DNA of 64,000 nt from Branchiostoma floridae (GCF_000003815.2 NC_049984.1:19987861-20051860); one strand, 5' to 3'; shown: positions 21,485 through 32,149, counted from the first letter of the stretch. A program made the numbers and translations. The notes: a model not told the origin generated them from the letters alone.

Positions 21485-21834
21485 GTACTAACAAGAGAAA
21501 ACTACGGCGGAGGGAGGGTGGATTCCTGATTCTTTGATCTCTCATCTAGTGGTACGTGCAACCCCCTCCCACTTAAACAAAAATCAAACACTATACTTAC
21601 AGATTGGTAGTGACCTGCATTATGACTAGATATGGGCTACTGTTTAATATGTAATATCTGACAAACTACTAGTTTAAACCGTGACTACTATTCAGATCAA
21701 GCTGCTGGTTCGCTACCGACCTTCGCCCTGCAGTAAGGACAGATGTCATTCTGTAACAAATGATGGCAGTCGGTAAGTTGGTTGTCGTCCTCGAGCATCT
21801 CCATCGGCGTGGAGCTCGCGACCGGAGGCACTCG
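21485..21834. repeat. Segment duplicated at 39346-39694
   Basis: About 350 bases are about 99% identical to 39346-39694, in the same orientation. The duplicated unit runs from GGTACTAACAAG through the RING C-terminal exon into the adjacent exon-like segment. Confidence 0.9.
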
Positions 21835-22142
21835 TTGAAATGCGTGCTCTGATGCGTGATCTGATGTGTAGTCGGGCCAGGCGTGGGCGCCGTCGACCTT
21901 GTAATCGGCAAACCGCACCGGAGGCCTGGATTTGCGTTTTCCAGCCCCGAACATGTCGAAGAGTTTCTCTCAGCTCTTGCCAGCGGTTGGCTGATCCGAT
22001 GCGGTTGGTAAAAGATTAAACTTCGCTGGGAACTCGCGGAGAGAAGTATGTCTGACTTGGCAGTAGCTCTCCTCAGCCGAGTCATGTGACAGGCGAGCGG
22101 TGAAATTCACCACTACCTTGCCAAATGGCACGGTACCACTAT
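21697..22142 (-). pseudogene. RING-H2 gene, 3' part
   Basis: The last exon (21750-21697) follows TTGTTACAG and encodes NDICPYCRAKVGSEPAA and a stop. CPYCR is the final Cys pair of a RING-H2 finger, whose first half lies at 22494-22671. Upstream, 22142-21786 is a protein-like exon (NFTARLSHDSAEESYCQVRH, later SRPPVRFADYKVDGAHAW). It follows a possible ATAG acceptor, with one in-frame TGA (just before EKLFDMFG) where a Trp codon is likely. It is flanked by 27-bp direct repeats (21759-21785 and 22143-22169). The product would be an E3 ubiquitin ligase that binds E2 through the RING. The TGA and the 31-bp triplication make this copy defective. Confidence 0.6.
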
Positions 22143-22493
22143 AATGATGGCAGTCGGTAAGTTGGTTGTTTTTTTATATTTCACATGTTCTTCCCAAATA
22201 ATAACTTAGTATTGGTAATGTTAACTGGTTACCTTTCTTTTATGACTGATCCAAGAGTGAAGAGTGATATGGAATCGTTCTGTAAGTGGGAAAAGTGTTG
22301 ATTCCTTCTGCCTCTAAGACTGTCGATAGGCACCCTGGTACCCAGCGCAAAACTATATGGAATCCACAGCTGCCAATTTGTTTTGTTTTGCGTTTGTTTC
22401 ACACTCAGACCCAGAAATTTCACTGGTGTAAAACTATGAGGACCATTATCAACAGCATGACTACGACATTACCATGGACGATGGTTTACATAC

Positions 22494-22586
22494 CTTGTCC
22501 AACCACGTGATGATACATGCGACGCTTGTCCAACCACGTGATGATACATGCGACGCTTGTCCAACCACGTGATGATACATGCGACG
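22494..22586. repeat. 31-bp tandem triplication in RING exon
   Basis: Three exact copies of a 31-bp unit (CTTGTCCAACCACGTGATGA...) at 22494-22524, 22525-22555 and 22556-22586. The identity of the copies suggests a recent event or an assembly artefact. Confidence 0.95.
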
Positions 22587-22671
22587 TGGAACAGGTGTTC
22601 ACAGACCAGTGGCAGTACCTTATTTCCGGGTTCGAAATCCTTCAAACAGATGCTGCACTCTGCACTATTGT
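22494..22671 (-). pseudogene. RING-H2 exon disrupted by a triplication
   Basis: Acceptor GTCAACAG and donor GTATGT. It encodes AECSICLKDFEPGNKVLPLV and CEHLFHVACIITWLDK, the first six zinc ligands (C-x2-C, C-x-H-x2-H-x2-C) of a canonical RING-H2 domain. With one copy of the 31-bp end unit the exon would finish at WLDK in phase 0 and join NDICPYCR exactly as in intact RING-H2 proteins. Three tandem copies add 62 bases. They append an unnatural peptide and shift the next exon, so CPYC is lost. The domain's role in ubiquitin transfer is established for the family; loss of function here is inferred. Confidence 0.75.
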
Positions 22672-22679
22672 CTGTTGAC

Positions 22680-23139
22680 GATTGTTTGGAGAAAAATATT
22701 AACTATGTAAATATGTAAAAACCCTATCAGCTGTTTTTATTCGCAGAAAAAAAATCACAAATATTATTATTAATCTTTATTGCAAATTCATGCCCGAGGG
22801 CTAATTGCATACAGGGTAAGGTAGTAGTGGTATACATAAACATACTTAACAAAGAAGGGAAATGATAATCATAGATAAATAAAAAGAGAATAACGTCTAA
22901 ACTAAATCAATTTCTACTGAAGCTAATTGATGGGTTTGACTTCTTTTCCGTATGCAGTAGAAGATGAATTGTCCAACATTTTCATATATAAAGGGGTTGG
23001 ACGACTTAAGCAAGAAGATGGATTTTTGTTCGTCGGTAAGATTATAAAAGCTTGGGAAATTTACTGTGTTATGATTAAGCTATATGAGGCAACTGTGAAA
23101 GTCACGACTCAAAACCAGTTGCATTTTCTGCATTATCCA
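22680..23139. other. No gene recognised
   Basis: AT-rich. A 102-codon plus-strand frame at 22927-23235 runs into the dispersed repeat and has no family match. Confidence 0.4.
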
Positions 23140-24665
23140 CATCCACTCGTTGTACAAACCCTACGTGAGCCTCGCTATCCCTCGCCACCGAATACCTCCC
23201 CTGACAGAATGTACACAAGTGCCGCCAGAAAATAGTTCCACCTAAGGAGGAAGCATTCATCGAATTAGAGCTCAATTTTAGATCTTTGGCTTTGCTATTT
23301 TCTTCTTTGGTAGAATATGTGCTTAATTAGAAAAAAAGGTAGGTGTTCACGATTAATTATATGCTGCTGTACAGCCGCCCACTTTGACGGCGGATGGATA
23401 TGTACATTATTTCCCGTCACACAATCTCGCAGCTTCAGTTGGAGAAGAAGGGCGGTGGCGAGAGGTGGGTACTCCGTAGCCAGTACTAAGAGGACATTTT
23501 CCCTGGCAAATAGTCCTCTTATTTTTGTCATTTTGTAGGAAGAGTACTTTTAAAGATTTTTGTTGTTCGTATGTCTATGTTGATGAATTTTTGGTTAGGA
23601 ACAATCACACATAGATTGTTCTGACGTATTGTTTGACCACGCCATTTTGTGTAATGCAGCGTTTGAGGTGAGGTGAGCGTTTGAGATGTCTCGTAACCAA
23701 CACGTCAGTGTGTCCATACCCCTCAGTTTTTGCCGCGAGCTTCTAGTTTCTGATGCTATCCAGGGCCTTGTACTATTTCGGTGATATTCACCCGTTTTTC
23801 GACTGCAGTTCGTGACAAAATGACTATAGAATTGAAAGTGTGAGGCCGGCCGCGGCTGACATCTGTGATGGATTATCTTGTTTACGTGTTAGTGGACTAG
23901 ATCGGTCTACTTTGCAATATTCTCGAACTCGTTGAACATATCACACAGCTTATTTGTGTTTTACATTGTTTAATGTGTTTCTAAACCATGAAGTCGCGTT
24001 TATGTTTTTTAAGTGTTTATCGACCATGTGTATCAACTGTCTCCACTTCTCTGTTGGCTTAAAGTACCAGCTATTGCCAGACTTCCTTGAAGACATATCT
24101 GTGATGTCAACTGGCAAAAGAAAAAATTGTTACACAACTAATCTTGGTTCTTTATTTTTCATTTCCCGTACAGAAGCTCGTGAGATGAGGCGAACATCAA
24201 TCAACGCAATATACTGGTGCAGACCATATCAACAGATGATCACTACCGATACAGAAGAGCCAACATCTTTCTGAAGTCAGCACAGCTTACAACATCTGAT
24301 CATTAAAGGAGGTTCCCAAAACAATATTTAACTACAAGCAGACATTACCATTGGTGGCGGATCAAATCGTGACGCAACATTGATGACATTGATGTTTAGT
24401 TACTGTGGCAGAAAATCCAACTTACTCTAGGGTTGTTAGTCACGTTTATTGTTACAGCTGTCCAGCCTCTTGGAAACCCAGACTTCGGGGACTGTGCCTC
24501 TGGCTCAGTGGGGGCTGGTTCAGCTTAGTTAGATGGGTATGTTGGATGTTCAAGTTATAATTTTTGAGGAAGTAAACCCCTTCAATCAATTGTCAGCAGC
24601 TGTCGAAAAGAAAGGCACAAGACCAATCGTCCCTCAAATGTCCTCAACATATTTTGGTTTGATAT
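23140..24665. repeat. Dispersed repeat, copy B
   Basis: Starts ATCCACTCGTTGTACAAACC and matches copy C from its first base. It continues past the shared GGATGTTCAAGTTATAA block to TATTTTGGTTTGA, which is also present in copy A. No coding capacity was found. Confidence 0.8.
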
Positions 24666-24689
24666 TTGACTTAACATCTCTACTAGTCT

Positions 24690-24960
24690 ATAAAACTTGG
24701 CCTATCACGCAATGCGGCACATTTCTTTGGGTTGTTGGCTACTCCATCTGCCGAAACGTGACCTAAGTACGTCACCCTTCTTTGAACAAATAGCAATTGT
24801 CTGGCCGAAGTTTTTATCCTTGACTTGAGTCTGGCGAGACAAATGTGCGTCAAAATCTTTGGAGAAAACAATGATGTCGTCCAAGTAAAAGTAGTGTTTC
24901 AAGGTCTAGCTCGCCCAGGCAACGCTGCATAAATCGTCTTAAAGTACTTCAGTCGTGTTA
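24690..24960 (-). pseudogene. Gypsy-type reverse transcriptase fragment
   Basis: Frames on the minus strand give RFMQRCLGELDLETLL, then YLDDIIVFSKDFDAHLSR with the catalytic YLDD, then VTYLGHVSADGVANNPKK. These are the palm and post-palm signatures of Gypsy-type reverse transcriptase. Two frameshifts separate the blocks. The family differs from the Gypsy element at 39.7-43.8 kb. Only about 85 residues remain, so it is inactive. Confidence 0.8.
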
Positions 24961-25089
24961 CCAAGGAACAATATGGGTGTAGAAATCAACTCAACTAACT
25001 CGCGTGTTAACCGGTTGTGGTGTTATTGTTGATCACTAGTACAGTTGGTGCATATGTTTAAGGATGCAGATAGTGTTGTAAACGATGAT

Positions 25090-25280
25090 TACCGATGTAG
25101 CCGGTCACCGGTTGTCAATGGCAAGGATGATGTTCAGTGCAAAGTCTTTATTCCAATCCAAGTTGTCTAAGATAGCGGCAGCACTACTCTCAAGTTAAGT
25201 GTCCGGTCGAAAGTCTCTGCTACTCCACACTTCTGCTCGGCTGTTAAAGAGTAGTTCTGGAGTCAGGCTTCCCGCCTTCC
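25090..25280. repeat. Second dispersed block, copy near 25 kb
   Basis: Related to 45450-45645: both carry GATAGCGGCAGCACTACTCT and GTTCTGGAGTCAGGC-like ends. On the minus strand it contains GGAATAAAGACTTTG, a possible AATAAA signal. It follows repeat B at a distance, as its partner follows repeat C. Confidence 0.6.
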
Positions 25281-25284
25281 TTGC

Positions 25285-25400
25285 AGATTGGCCATCAGAA
25301 TCACTGTATCCCGTAACCCATCAATGAGGGTTCTTCATTGCTGCTCAGCTACTGTGCAGTATTGACGTGCTTGTCATTTAGCCACTGTTCTCCTTGTTCG
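25285..25400 (-). pseudogene. Ulp1-like protease fragment
   Basis: About 110 bases are clearly related to 61650-61745, where the reading EEQWLNDQL marks the start of a Ulp1 (C48) cysteine protease domain. Here the motif is eroded and contains several stops. It is only a landmark of the transposon-like gene family. Confidence 0.45.
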
Positions 25401-25664
25401 GCTGTGGCCGCTACGGTGTTAAGAGGAAAAATTTGCTAAGGGTTACGAAATTGTAAGACCAGATAAAGAGTAACGGCAGACATTTTTACGCTCAATTACG
25501 CTTTATCTGAAAGTTTTTGTCTTCCTTACGCTTGTCGTGAAATGCACTGGCGACGTTCTACGGTAAAATGTACCATGTGAATTACGTAAACTGAAATAGC
25601 TTCCCTGCATAGTTAAGAAAATTAAGAGCACCTACCAACACCTTGCGGAAAAGAGTTTGCAGAC

Positions 25665-25817
25665 TCAGATATAACTATGAACCAGAAACTCCCGGATCAG
25701 CTTGTCTGGGCTGTCGAACAGCATCTCCAGCGCGCCCAGGATACGGTTTTCCTCTCCCCACTGTAGCTCAAGCTGTCTTTGACGCTTTTCTGCTTCATTT
25801 TCCTCGTCATAGTCGCA
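25665..25817 (-). CDS. Terminal exon of an unrecognised acidic protein
   Basis: Acceptor TTCAATTATCAG, then 50 codons to TGA in phase 0: CDYDEENEAEKRQRQLELQW, GEENRILGALEMLFDSPDKL and a short hydrophobic end. The charged helical character and strong acceptor look like a genuine exon. I do not recognise the family. The codon texture is unlike the surrounding AT-rich spacer. Confidence 0.45.
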   Translation of the reverse strand, partial: CDYDEENEAEKRQRQLELQWGEENRILGALEMLFDSPDKLIREFLVHSYI

Positions 25818-26333
25818 CTGATAATTGAAAATGTATTTTAAGTAAATAGTCAAAATGCACATGCTGTAAACGACGACCGCTCTAGGTTACGAAATCTCCA
25901 TGTAATGAAATCCCAATAAAATGCTTTCTTCTTGTAAATGTTACGGCACAGTAGGCACACTAGCGGTATCCCTTAAGAGGCTGTAGCGGAATCAGCATAT
26001 CTGGTTTTCCAACTTGCTGAAACACTGTTATCTTCACTGGTGAATGAAAGTAATGATCAGAGTAGTCCCCCTCCATTGAATACCTTCCTTACCAGGCACC
26101 AGTGATTTCTCCATCAAGTCATTTTAATGGACACAAAGATAAAAATAATAATTTCCCTAACATAGTAGGCTTCCATACGGGAAACTACGGGTTGTGGTCA
26201 GTGCCTGGGTTCTTGGTTGGGTGCAGCTCATGTACTTCTCAAACTGCTTGGCAAACATGCCCATACCCGCTTCTTGACAACCTTTGTAACCAAAAACGAG
26301 AGAGTCAGACTCAGCACAGGCTGCATGTGACTA
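25818..26333. other. No gene recognised
   Basis: No supported exon between the terminal exon above and the relic below. Confidence 0.4.
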
Positions 26334-27530
26334 TCAAAATTGCCTGCGCCACCCGATCCCTTCACAGCTTTCAAAAGCCCTTTTGTCAGGCCATGAGGAA
26401 ACAAAAGTGATAACATGTTTGTGGTGATGATAGACTGCAGCAGCGTTGTAGAACAGGATGTTAAACCGGTTTCCCCTGAAAGTAACCATGTCGTTGGTGT
26501 CTTCTCCGTGCTTATGTGAAATGTGAGTGTTGAAATAATGACGTGCGACAGACTTCTCGCTGCCATGAACGGTGAAAGCAGTACTTGCAGTCCTGATCAA
26601 TCTTGCAGCATCGGACTCACCCTGTTTCGTAAATAAAATCTCAAGGGATTTTCCCCTGACATACTGCATCTTCAAATATCTTCAGGGTACTTTAGTATCT
26701 AAAGCCAAGTTGTAGTCTTCAACTACGAGAAAAAGCTACCATGTCCTGTAGCTGCTGATTGAATAGTGGGTTTGTTGTCTTGATGGATGTTTTCTTTGCT
26801 ACATCCTCACCAGGATTGCACACCACTTCAGCCAGCTCCCTACAGGACTCTTCAAAGCTTGCTGTTATCCCAGCGGCGTCCCCACTTGGGATTTCTGACA
26901 TGCTCATTGTCAGTGTCCTTCCAGACGGTAGCGTCACGTCGAAGGTTGGGTATTTTTTTTTTAAATTTCGACGTCCCATCTTGGTGCAGGCAATTTCCCT
27001 TGATCTGTTCTTCAGAAATGACACTGACATTTCTATATTGGTGGTAGTCTGTCCACTTCTTTTTCAAAATGCCAAGAAAACAGATCGTAACAATGATAAA
27101 GGACAATGAAAGCGTCTTGCGTACGTCATTACCAAAGCGATTCTTCACAAGGTTTCCCCTCTACCTTGTCTCGTCCTGGGAACATCTTGTACCCTTGGGG
27201 GCCATGGTTACTCTGGTTCTTACATTTTTGCCAAGGTGAACAACGTCTTTGAAGGCTGTCAGCTTCTGCCCGGCTTCCTCCATCATGACTTCTTTGATGC
27301 CTCAGGAAGAGCTGCTATCTCCATCCTCCACAACCTTCTGTGGTTTCCAACCAGAATTATTCCCCACTCTATGCTGGTAAAATCCAATTGCTGCGTTCTG
27401 TCTCTGAGTTCCAAACTTTCCTGTATTTCCAGCTTTCAAACCCCCATATACAGCTAGGTCAGTCATCGTGGGCGGTTTTCCTCGAAGCTCGGAAGTCTTG
27501 TCAGGGAACCTCGAGCTCTCCAAACGCAGT
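26334..27530 (-). pseudogene. Multi-segment transposon-type gene relic
   Basis: Three protein-like segments lie in order on the minus strand. 27530-27150 encodes AVYGGLKAGNTGKFGTQRQN, then AGQKLTAFKDVVHLGKNVRT, interrupted by a stop, and ends near a GTAGAG donor. 27060-26719 encodes MGRRNLKKKYPTFDVTLPSG and TASFEESCRELAEVVCNP to a stop. 26680-26334 encodes RLIRTASTAFTVHGSEKSVA, then FRGNRFNILFYNAAAVYHHH. The last block, 'fRGNRFN-lF-naaavY-h', is a hallmark of a repeated protein family in cnidarian, fish and amphioxus genomes; its biochemical role is unknown to me. The relation of the first two segments to it is inferred from order and spacing. Confidence 0.45.
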
Positions 27531-27733
27531 TGATTATCTGGCTCTAGGAACCGTCTACTTTCTTTACAAGTGATGAGAGAATGCTTCTTACAGAACTCCG
27601 CTGATAAATGGATGGAGTAGATTAATTACGAAATTTTGTCAAATAGCTATAATATGGCTTTGAAGTGAGAACATTCAGTAGCTAGTACTAAGTGTTGTGC
27701 GGACCCCATGGGCTTTGTCGGCCACAAGTTGCC

Positions 27734-28720
27734 TTAAGACAGGGTCTGTTCGTTGCTTAGCCGCCAAATCGGCGGGTTTACAAAGTGGTAGCCGCTACGT
27801 ACTTGTACCACGTTAGCAGTAGAGTTAGGTTCCGATTTCTCAGTCGTGTCGATACCACTCCGATGGCAGGGGGGCTTACTCATAACATCAGCATTGACAT
27901 GTTTGACCCCAGGCCTATGCTCATCGTGGAAGTTATAAGGAGAAAGGCGCACTGACCTGGGTGATTCCGCATATTTACAAGGTACTTTAAGGCTGTATTG
28001 GCAGTACGTAACAAGAAGGGGTGAGGACCTAACAGAAAACTCATGTTTGGTAATCACTTCTACCACAGCCAACATTTCCCGGCGATGAACACAGTACTTA
28101 CGGTCGGCCGCCGAAAGAGACCTGCTATAGTATAAGATGACACGTTCTAAGCCATCCTGAACCTGACTAATGACACCCCCGTAATACCGACGTCTGACGC
28201 ATCGGTGTCAACGATAAAAGGTTGGTCAAAATCCGGGTAACCTAAAACTGGTGCTGTAGTGAGGGCAGACTTAAGAGTCTGAAAAGCGGCCTCACATTCT
28301 GATGACCAAACAAACTTAATACCTTTGCAAGTTAAACTGGTTAGGGGCCTGGCTATTTGAGAGAAATTACGAATGAACTTTCTGTAGTAGTTGGCAAGGC
28401 CCAAAAACTGTTGAACGTGTTTCATAGTTTTAGGGTGCAGACGGATAGGGACAGCATCGCCAGTGTCGATATCATGAGTAATCACAGATGTCGTGGTGAC
28501 ATCATGAGCGGACCGAGACACTATATCTTCAAACTCTACCAACAAATCGAAAAGGACTGTTCTTATGTACAGGGTCAGCAATGTAGGAGAGATCAAAAAG
28601 AGTTTCCATCTCATTCCGAAGAGCCTGATCCGAGGGCTGGGCCTGGAAAATCCCTTGCGCGTGGACAATGTTTACGTTACCGTGGGGCGTGACAGGGAAA
28701 CCCCAATTATCAATCAAAGC
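27734..28720 (-). pseudogene. Internally deleted Gypsy pol copy
   Basis: Same family as the element at 39.7-43.8 kb. Reading on the minus strand: HAQGIFQAQPSDQALRNEME, LFDLLVEFEDIVSRSAHDVT and then, directly after RLHPKT, MKHVQQFLGLANYYRKFIRN. This is followed by the RNase H start (FIVDTDASDVGI) and, in another frame, MLAVVEVITKHE. About 210 residues holding the reverse transcriptase palm, including its YLDD, are missing between RLHPKT and MKHVQQF. RNase H is also frameshifted. It cannot encode a polymerase. Confidence 0.8.
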
Positions 28721-28799
28721 GGGTGCATGGTTTACATTAGTCGGTGGGGCTACTACATAACATGTGTACTAGTCTAACTCTGACATAACAACATGCGAA

Positions 28800-29190
28800 C
28801 AAGTCTACTCTTATAGAAAATGACAGGTGAACAAGTCTTGTAACGTAGCAACAAGTGAACAATAGACATGTCTAATAACTTTTCTCCATCATGACTGCTG
28901 GGGTCTCTCCCCCAGATGCGATGCATTTCCTCGTAGAAGAGGCAGGTTTTGGGCTTCCTACCACTCCTGTTGTTGTGGTCGCAAGCACCCTTGTATTTTG
29001 CTCTTGAGTTTTTACTTTTGTCCGGCACTGCTTCCAGGTTTTCACGTATCCTTTCCTGGCCAGCTCGTCGGCTACCTCCACGTAACAATGCTGATTTCTG
29101 TACGATCCTTTCAACTGCTTCTGGATGGCTGTGTCCGCGAATATAGCCAAGTGTGGGCTTGCCTCCTCGTCTGTCCACACACCGAACTCC
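28800..29190 (-). pseudogene. Trihelix/SANT-like DNA-binding domain
   Basis: Starts MWTDEEASPHLAIFADTAIQ, continues LKGSYRNQHCYVEVADELAR, then KTWKQCRTKVKT. This is the tryptophan-spaced helix pattern of Myb/SANT-like (trihelix) domains. The second half, YKGACDHNNRSGRKPKTCLF and YEEMHRIWGRDPS, matches the usual extension but is in another frame, so one indel lies near 28985. Such domains occur in transposon-derived DNA-binding proteins, for example the partner ORF of Harbinger elements, and in host regulators. Upstream flank to 29190 has no clear acceptor. Confidence 0.65.
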
Positions 29191-29210
29191 CTACTTAATG
29201 CAGTATTCGC

Positions 29211-29667
29211 CTATTTTTCACTCGAGCCCACGTCTGGGATGCTTATCCCCCTTTTCTGTGGACCGTTGATCACAATACACAAAAGAATGTTGCACGTAGA
29301 GGCGTTTATGAGTTTTGTTTTCAGTCTGTTCTGCGTGGAAAACCCACGCTCACAATCTGCCGTGTGCATGGGGATCAGACGTGCTATTGTCGCCAAGGAC
29401 AATATTAGGGAACACTTTTGTACCGTGGACGCTCTCCTGTTCCTCTCACATTGCTCTGAGATCACAAGGCCTATCTGTTCACATGGCGAGTGTGCGTGTG
29501 TGAGTAAGCGTGTGTTATATTGCCTTTTGATGGAATTGGCACGTGCTGCTGGACCTTGTTTGTTTGGTGTTGGCCATAGCACTTCACATAGTTGGAAATT
29601 AAGGCCTTTGCCTTCAGGATCTTCATTGTTGGCTTCTTTTGGCCTTTGTTGCCATGTTGTTGTGCCG
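29211..29667 (-). pseudogene. hAT (ZNF862-like) transposase C-terminus
   Basis: Open to a stop at 29211: TIARLIPMHTADCERGFSTQ, then NRLKTKLINASTCNILLCIV and INGPQKRG. This is the ZNF862/KIAA1586-type hAT dimerisation end (A(S/D)CERGFS-x-x-NRIKT). The frame upstream is cut at 29668 by an inverted-repeat element. A matching N-terminal motif of the same family lies at 31843-31962 on the same strand, consistent with one split element of about 2.8 kb. Confidence 0.7.
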
Positions 29668-30756
29668 GTGTGACAGCGATTTCGTCCCCCCCCCCCGTGA
29701 TCTCGCCCCCCCCCCCCAAAATTTCGCCCCCCCCCAAAAAAAAAAACGGGTTTACATAACATTTTAGAAGTTGATTGGTATAAATCACAAAATGCAGTTT
29801 CAGAATGATATAAAGTACACGAGTCTGATACATAACTACATCCATAGTATTAATATTAACGTATTTACATATTGATAAGACAGTTGAAGTTGGTTCGGAC
29901 AAGGAGGGTTGGGTTCCTTGTATACCCATTATTGCATATACTTGAGTCTCGACCTAAGATGTATTTCATTGTATTCACCTGTCCTCAAGCAACCTATATA
30001 TATCCAATATGAAGCCTATACTATGAATTGACGACAGCAGAAGTATTAAATGTCTTTATTATTTATGTGGATACGTTTTTCATTAGAATAACGCACATTT
30101 TGTTATATGCACCTAGCCTATGGGTATCTCCACCTCCAATATGACTGTTTTTCTAGTATTTAGAAACTCTGGTGTTTTACCCGTGTTTCTTAAGACTGGA
30201 ACTTCACCAGTGTTTTTGTAGCATTTCGCAACAGGTATATGAACTTCCGCGTAGATAGTGTTAATAATGAGAAACTATTATTCACTTGTGTTTTTGTTAG
30301 TGCTTTGGAAATATTTCCAGCACAGGAAAGAAAATACTGTGACAAATTGAAAACATATAGCTAACTTACTCCGTGCTGTAGATGGAGTTGATTCGTACGT
30401 TTGCGATAGCGCTGTCTCTTCATGCCACCTCAACTGCAAAAAAGTGTCTTTTTCATTTCAATGGCTCGAACCATATAGTATCGACTTTCGAGGTATAACA
30501 TCTTCAGGTAATAAGGTGCCATATAGGTACCAGGTAACACACCATAGACGTTACTCCTCAGGTGCAGTATAGTACCAGGTAGCAAGCCTAATATGTAGTA
30601 ACAAGTTGCATTTGAGAACCCTCCGAGAAGCAATATTCTTAGAGGGACGAAAAGACTGCCGAGTATTGGGGGGGGGGGGGGCGAAAACCCTAAAGGGGGG
30701 CGAAAACGCTAGTGATCTCGCCCCCGGGGGAGGGGGGGGCGAAATCCCTGTCACAC
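29668..30756. mobile_element. 1.1-kb element with G/C-tract inverted ends
   Basis: Terminal inverted repeats: GTGTGACAGCGATTTCG at 29668, and the reverse complement of GTGTGACAGGGATTTCG ending at 30756. Inside each end are repeated blocks of TTCG followed by 8-13 C (or the complement), with GTGATCTCGC in both arms. No transposase is encoded and no target duplication is obvious. The interior is AT-rich. Confidence 0.65.
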
Positions 30757-31483
30757 CAGACTACACATCTGTAGTTTTTGCTTCTTTGCCTTGTAGTACT
30801 TCCGGATTGATATGCCCTGCAGTTTGCGCCAACACTGTGCACGCACCTGCATGGATGAAATAATGACTGTGTTCAACAACATCCTGTGCATGGACACTGG
30901 AGACAGCCCTACATTAATGAAAAGTCAGATTTCTATGACCAAGATAGACACATCAACCTATAATGCAGTCTCCATGTTGGTAACATGCTCCCAGCGTGTA
31001 CATGGTTTTATACACATATATATAACTTCAGGCTTACTTATGAATGTAATTAAAATATTTTCACTTTTCCTTGGTACTGGTTGCCTTGCCCTTGGCCCCA
31101 CCCCAACTTCGCATCGCACATGGCGGCAACGGGTATTTGTCATACTTATGTTTTTTTTTGCCTGAAGGTCTTGTAACCGACTTTGTTGGCTGTTCTTGTG
31201 GCAATCAAGGCCAATCAAAATCAAAAGGGTGCGGTATGTTCAGTTGCTGTGAGTTATTTAGATTAACTCAAAAACGAAAATGTCATTGATCCTCTAGTAA
31301 AACCTTGTCATTATTACCTTGTCAGAATGTTCTGATTAGGCTATTTGTTGTGCTTATCTGGCATCAATGAAGGTTCTATTTACATGAACAGCGTACACAC
31401 TGTAAGAAGCTTCATCGCATTAGCAAGTCATTAATTGGATACGTTTTTTGTTATACAGAATGTAATACAATGAGTTCAATACG
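30757..31483. other. No clear gene; Cys-rich plus-strand frame
   Basis: Lies between the inverted-repeat element and hAT pieces. A plus-strand frame at 31155-31290 reads TDFVGCSCGNQGQSKSKGCG and CCELF, a weak CxC pattern seen at ends of some transposon proteins. Not enough to call. Confidence 0.3.
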
Positions 31484-31889
31484 TCAAAGTGTATCATCAG
31501 ATATGCCATCAATTATTTGGCACTCATCACAGGGTTTGATGCCCCAATATTGCTGCCACTCTGTCTCAGAACTCGGATTCATTCTACAATATAGCTACTA
31601 GTAGCCATTCCACAAATTCACCCAGTTCCTCTCGCGTCTTGGCTTGTGTAACTTTATGTACAGTTAAAAAACTCTGTCCCTTCCCTCCGTGCTTAGCACT
31701 AATCTTATGTGTGTCGATGAAGACTATATTCCATATTTGTGCTGACACAGGCAGTATTGACAAACAATTAGTGTAAGGATCACAGAGATAAATGCCTAGC
31801 GTACATGGTTCAAGGGTGGTCATTACAGCACCTTTATCAAACACTACACTACACTTGTGTCGTAGCATGCCAGTGCCAGCTTGTGGCAC
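31484..31889 (-). pseudogene. Transposon-type C-terminus (CDEC motif)
   Basis: Segment 31889-31584 reads SAKHGGKGQSFLTVHKVTQA and KTREELGEFVEWLL, then meets a stop. The next frame, from about 31582, continues SSETEWQQYWGIKPCDECQI and IDGISDDTL to TGA at 31484. The two halves read as one protein tail split by an indel or stop. Cys-x2-Cys may bind metal. Family not recognised. Confidence 0.35.
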
Positions 31890-31962
31890 ACACAGTGGAA
31901 GGCCAGGACTTTTTTTGCAACCTCCTGTTGTCTTCAGTGTCTACAAACTGCACAAATGGGAT
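31843..31962 (-). pseudogene. hAT (ZNF862-like) central motif
   Basis: After a TTTTTGCACAG acceptor the frame reads IPFVQFVDTEDNRRLQ. The next frame then gives KVLAFHCVCHKLALACYDTS, the HC-x2-H...LAcyd block that precedes the catalytic glutamate in this hAT group. An A-run (seven A) at the frame change explains the shift. With the C-terminus at 29211-29667 it outlines one decayed transposase. Confidence 0.6.
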
Positions 31963-32149
31963 CTGTGCAAAAATAAATTAATAGTGCAATGCATTACATA
32001 CTAGTACTGAGTAGTCAATGACGCTTTGTGTAATCATATACATACACGATAGTAACTATTACTAGTGTAAGTAACAAGCTGTTTAAATGTTTTCCTTTTA
32101 TCCTACGAATATTTTTTACAACAGATATATCAATCTTTTAAATACATAC

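Noticed and set aside
22494-22586. CRISPR-like direct repeats
   Set aside because: The units are contiguous, without spacers, and lie in an exon of a eukaryotic gene.
22927-23235. 102-codon plus-strand frame
   Set aside because: Its end is the start of dispersed repeat B and the rest has no family match.
29668-29760. Gly-rich frame (GGGGRNFGGGGR)
   Set aside because: It is encoded by C-tracts of the inverted-repeat element, not a real protein.
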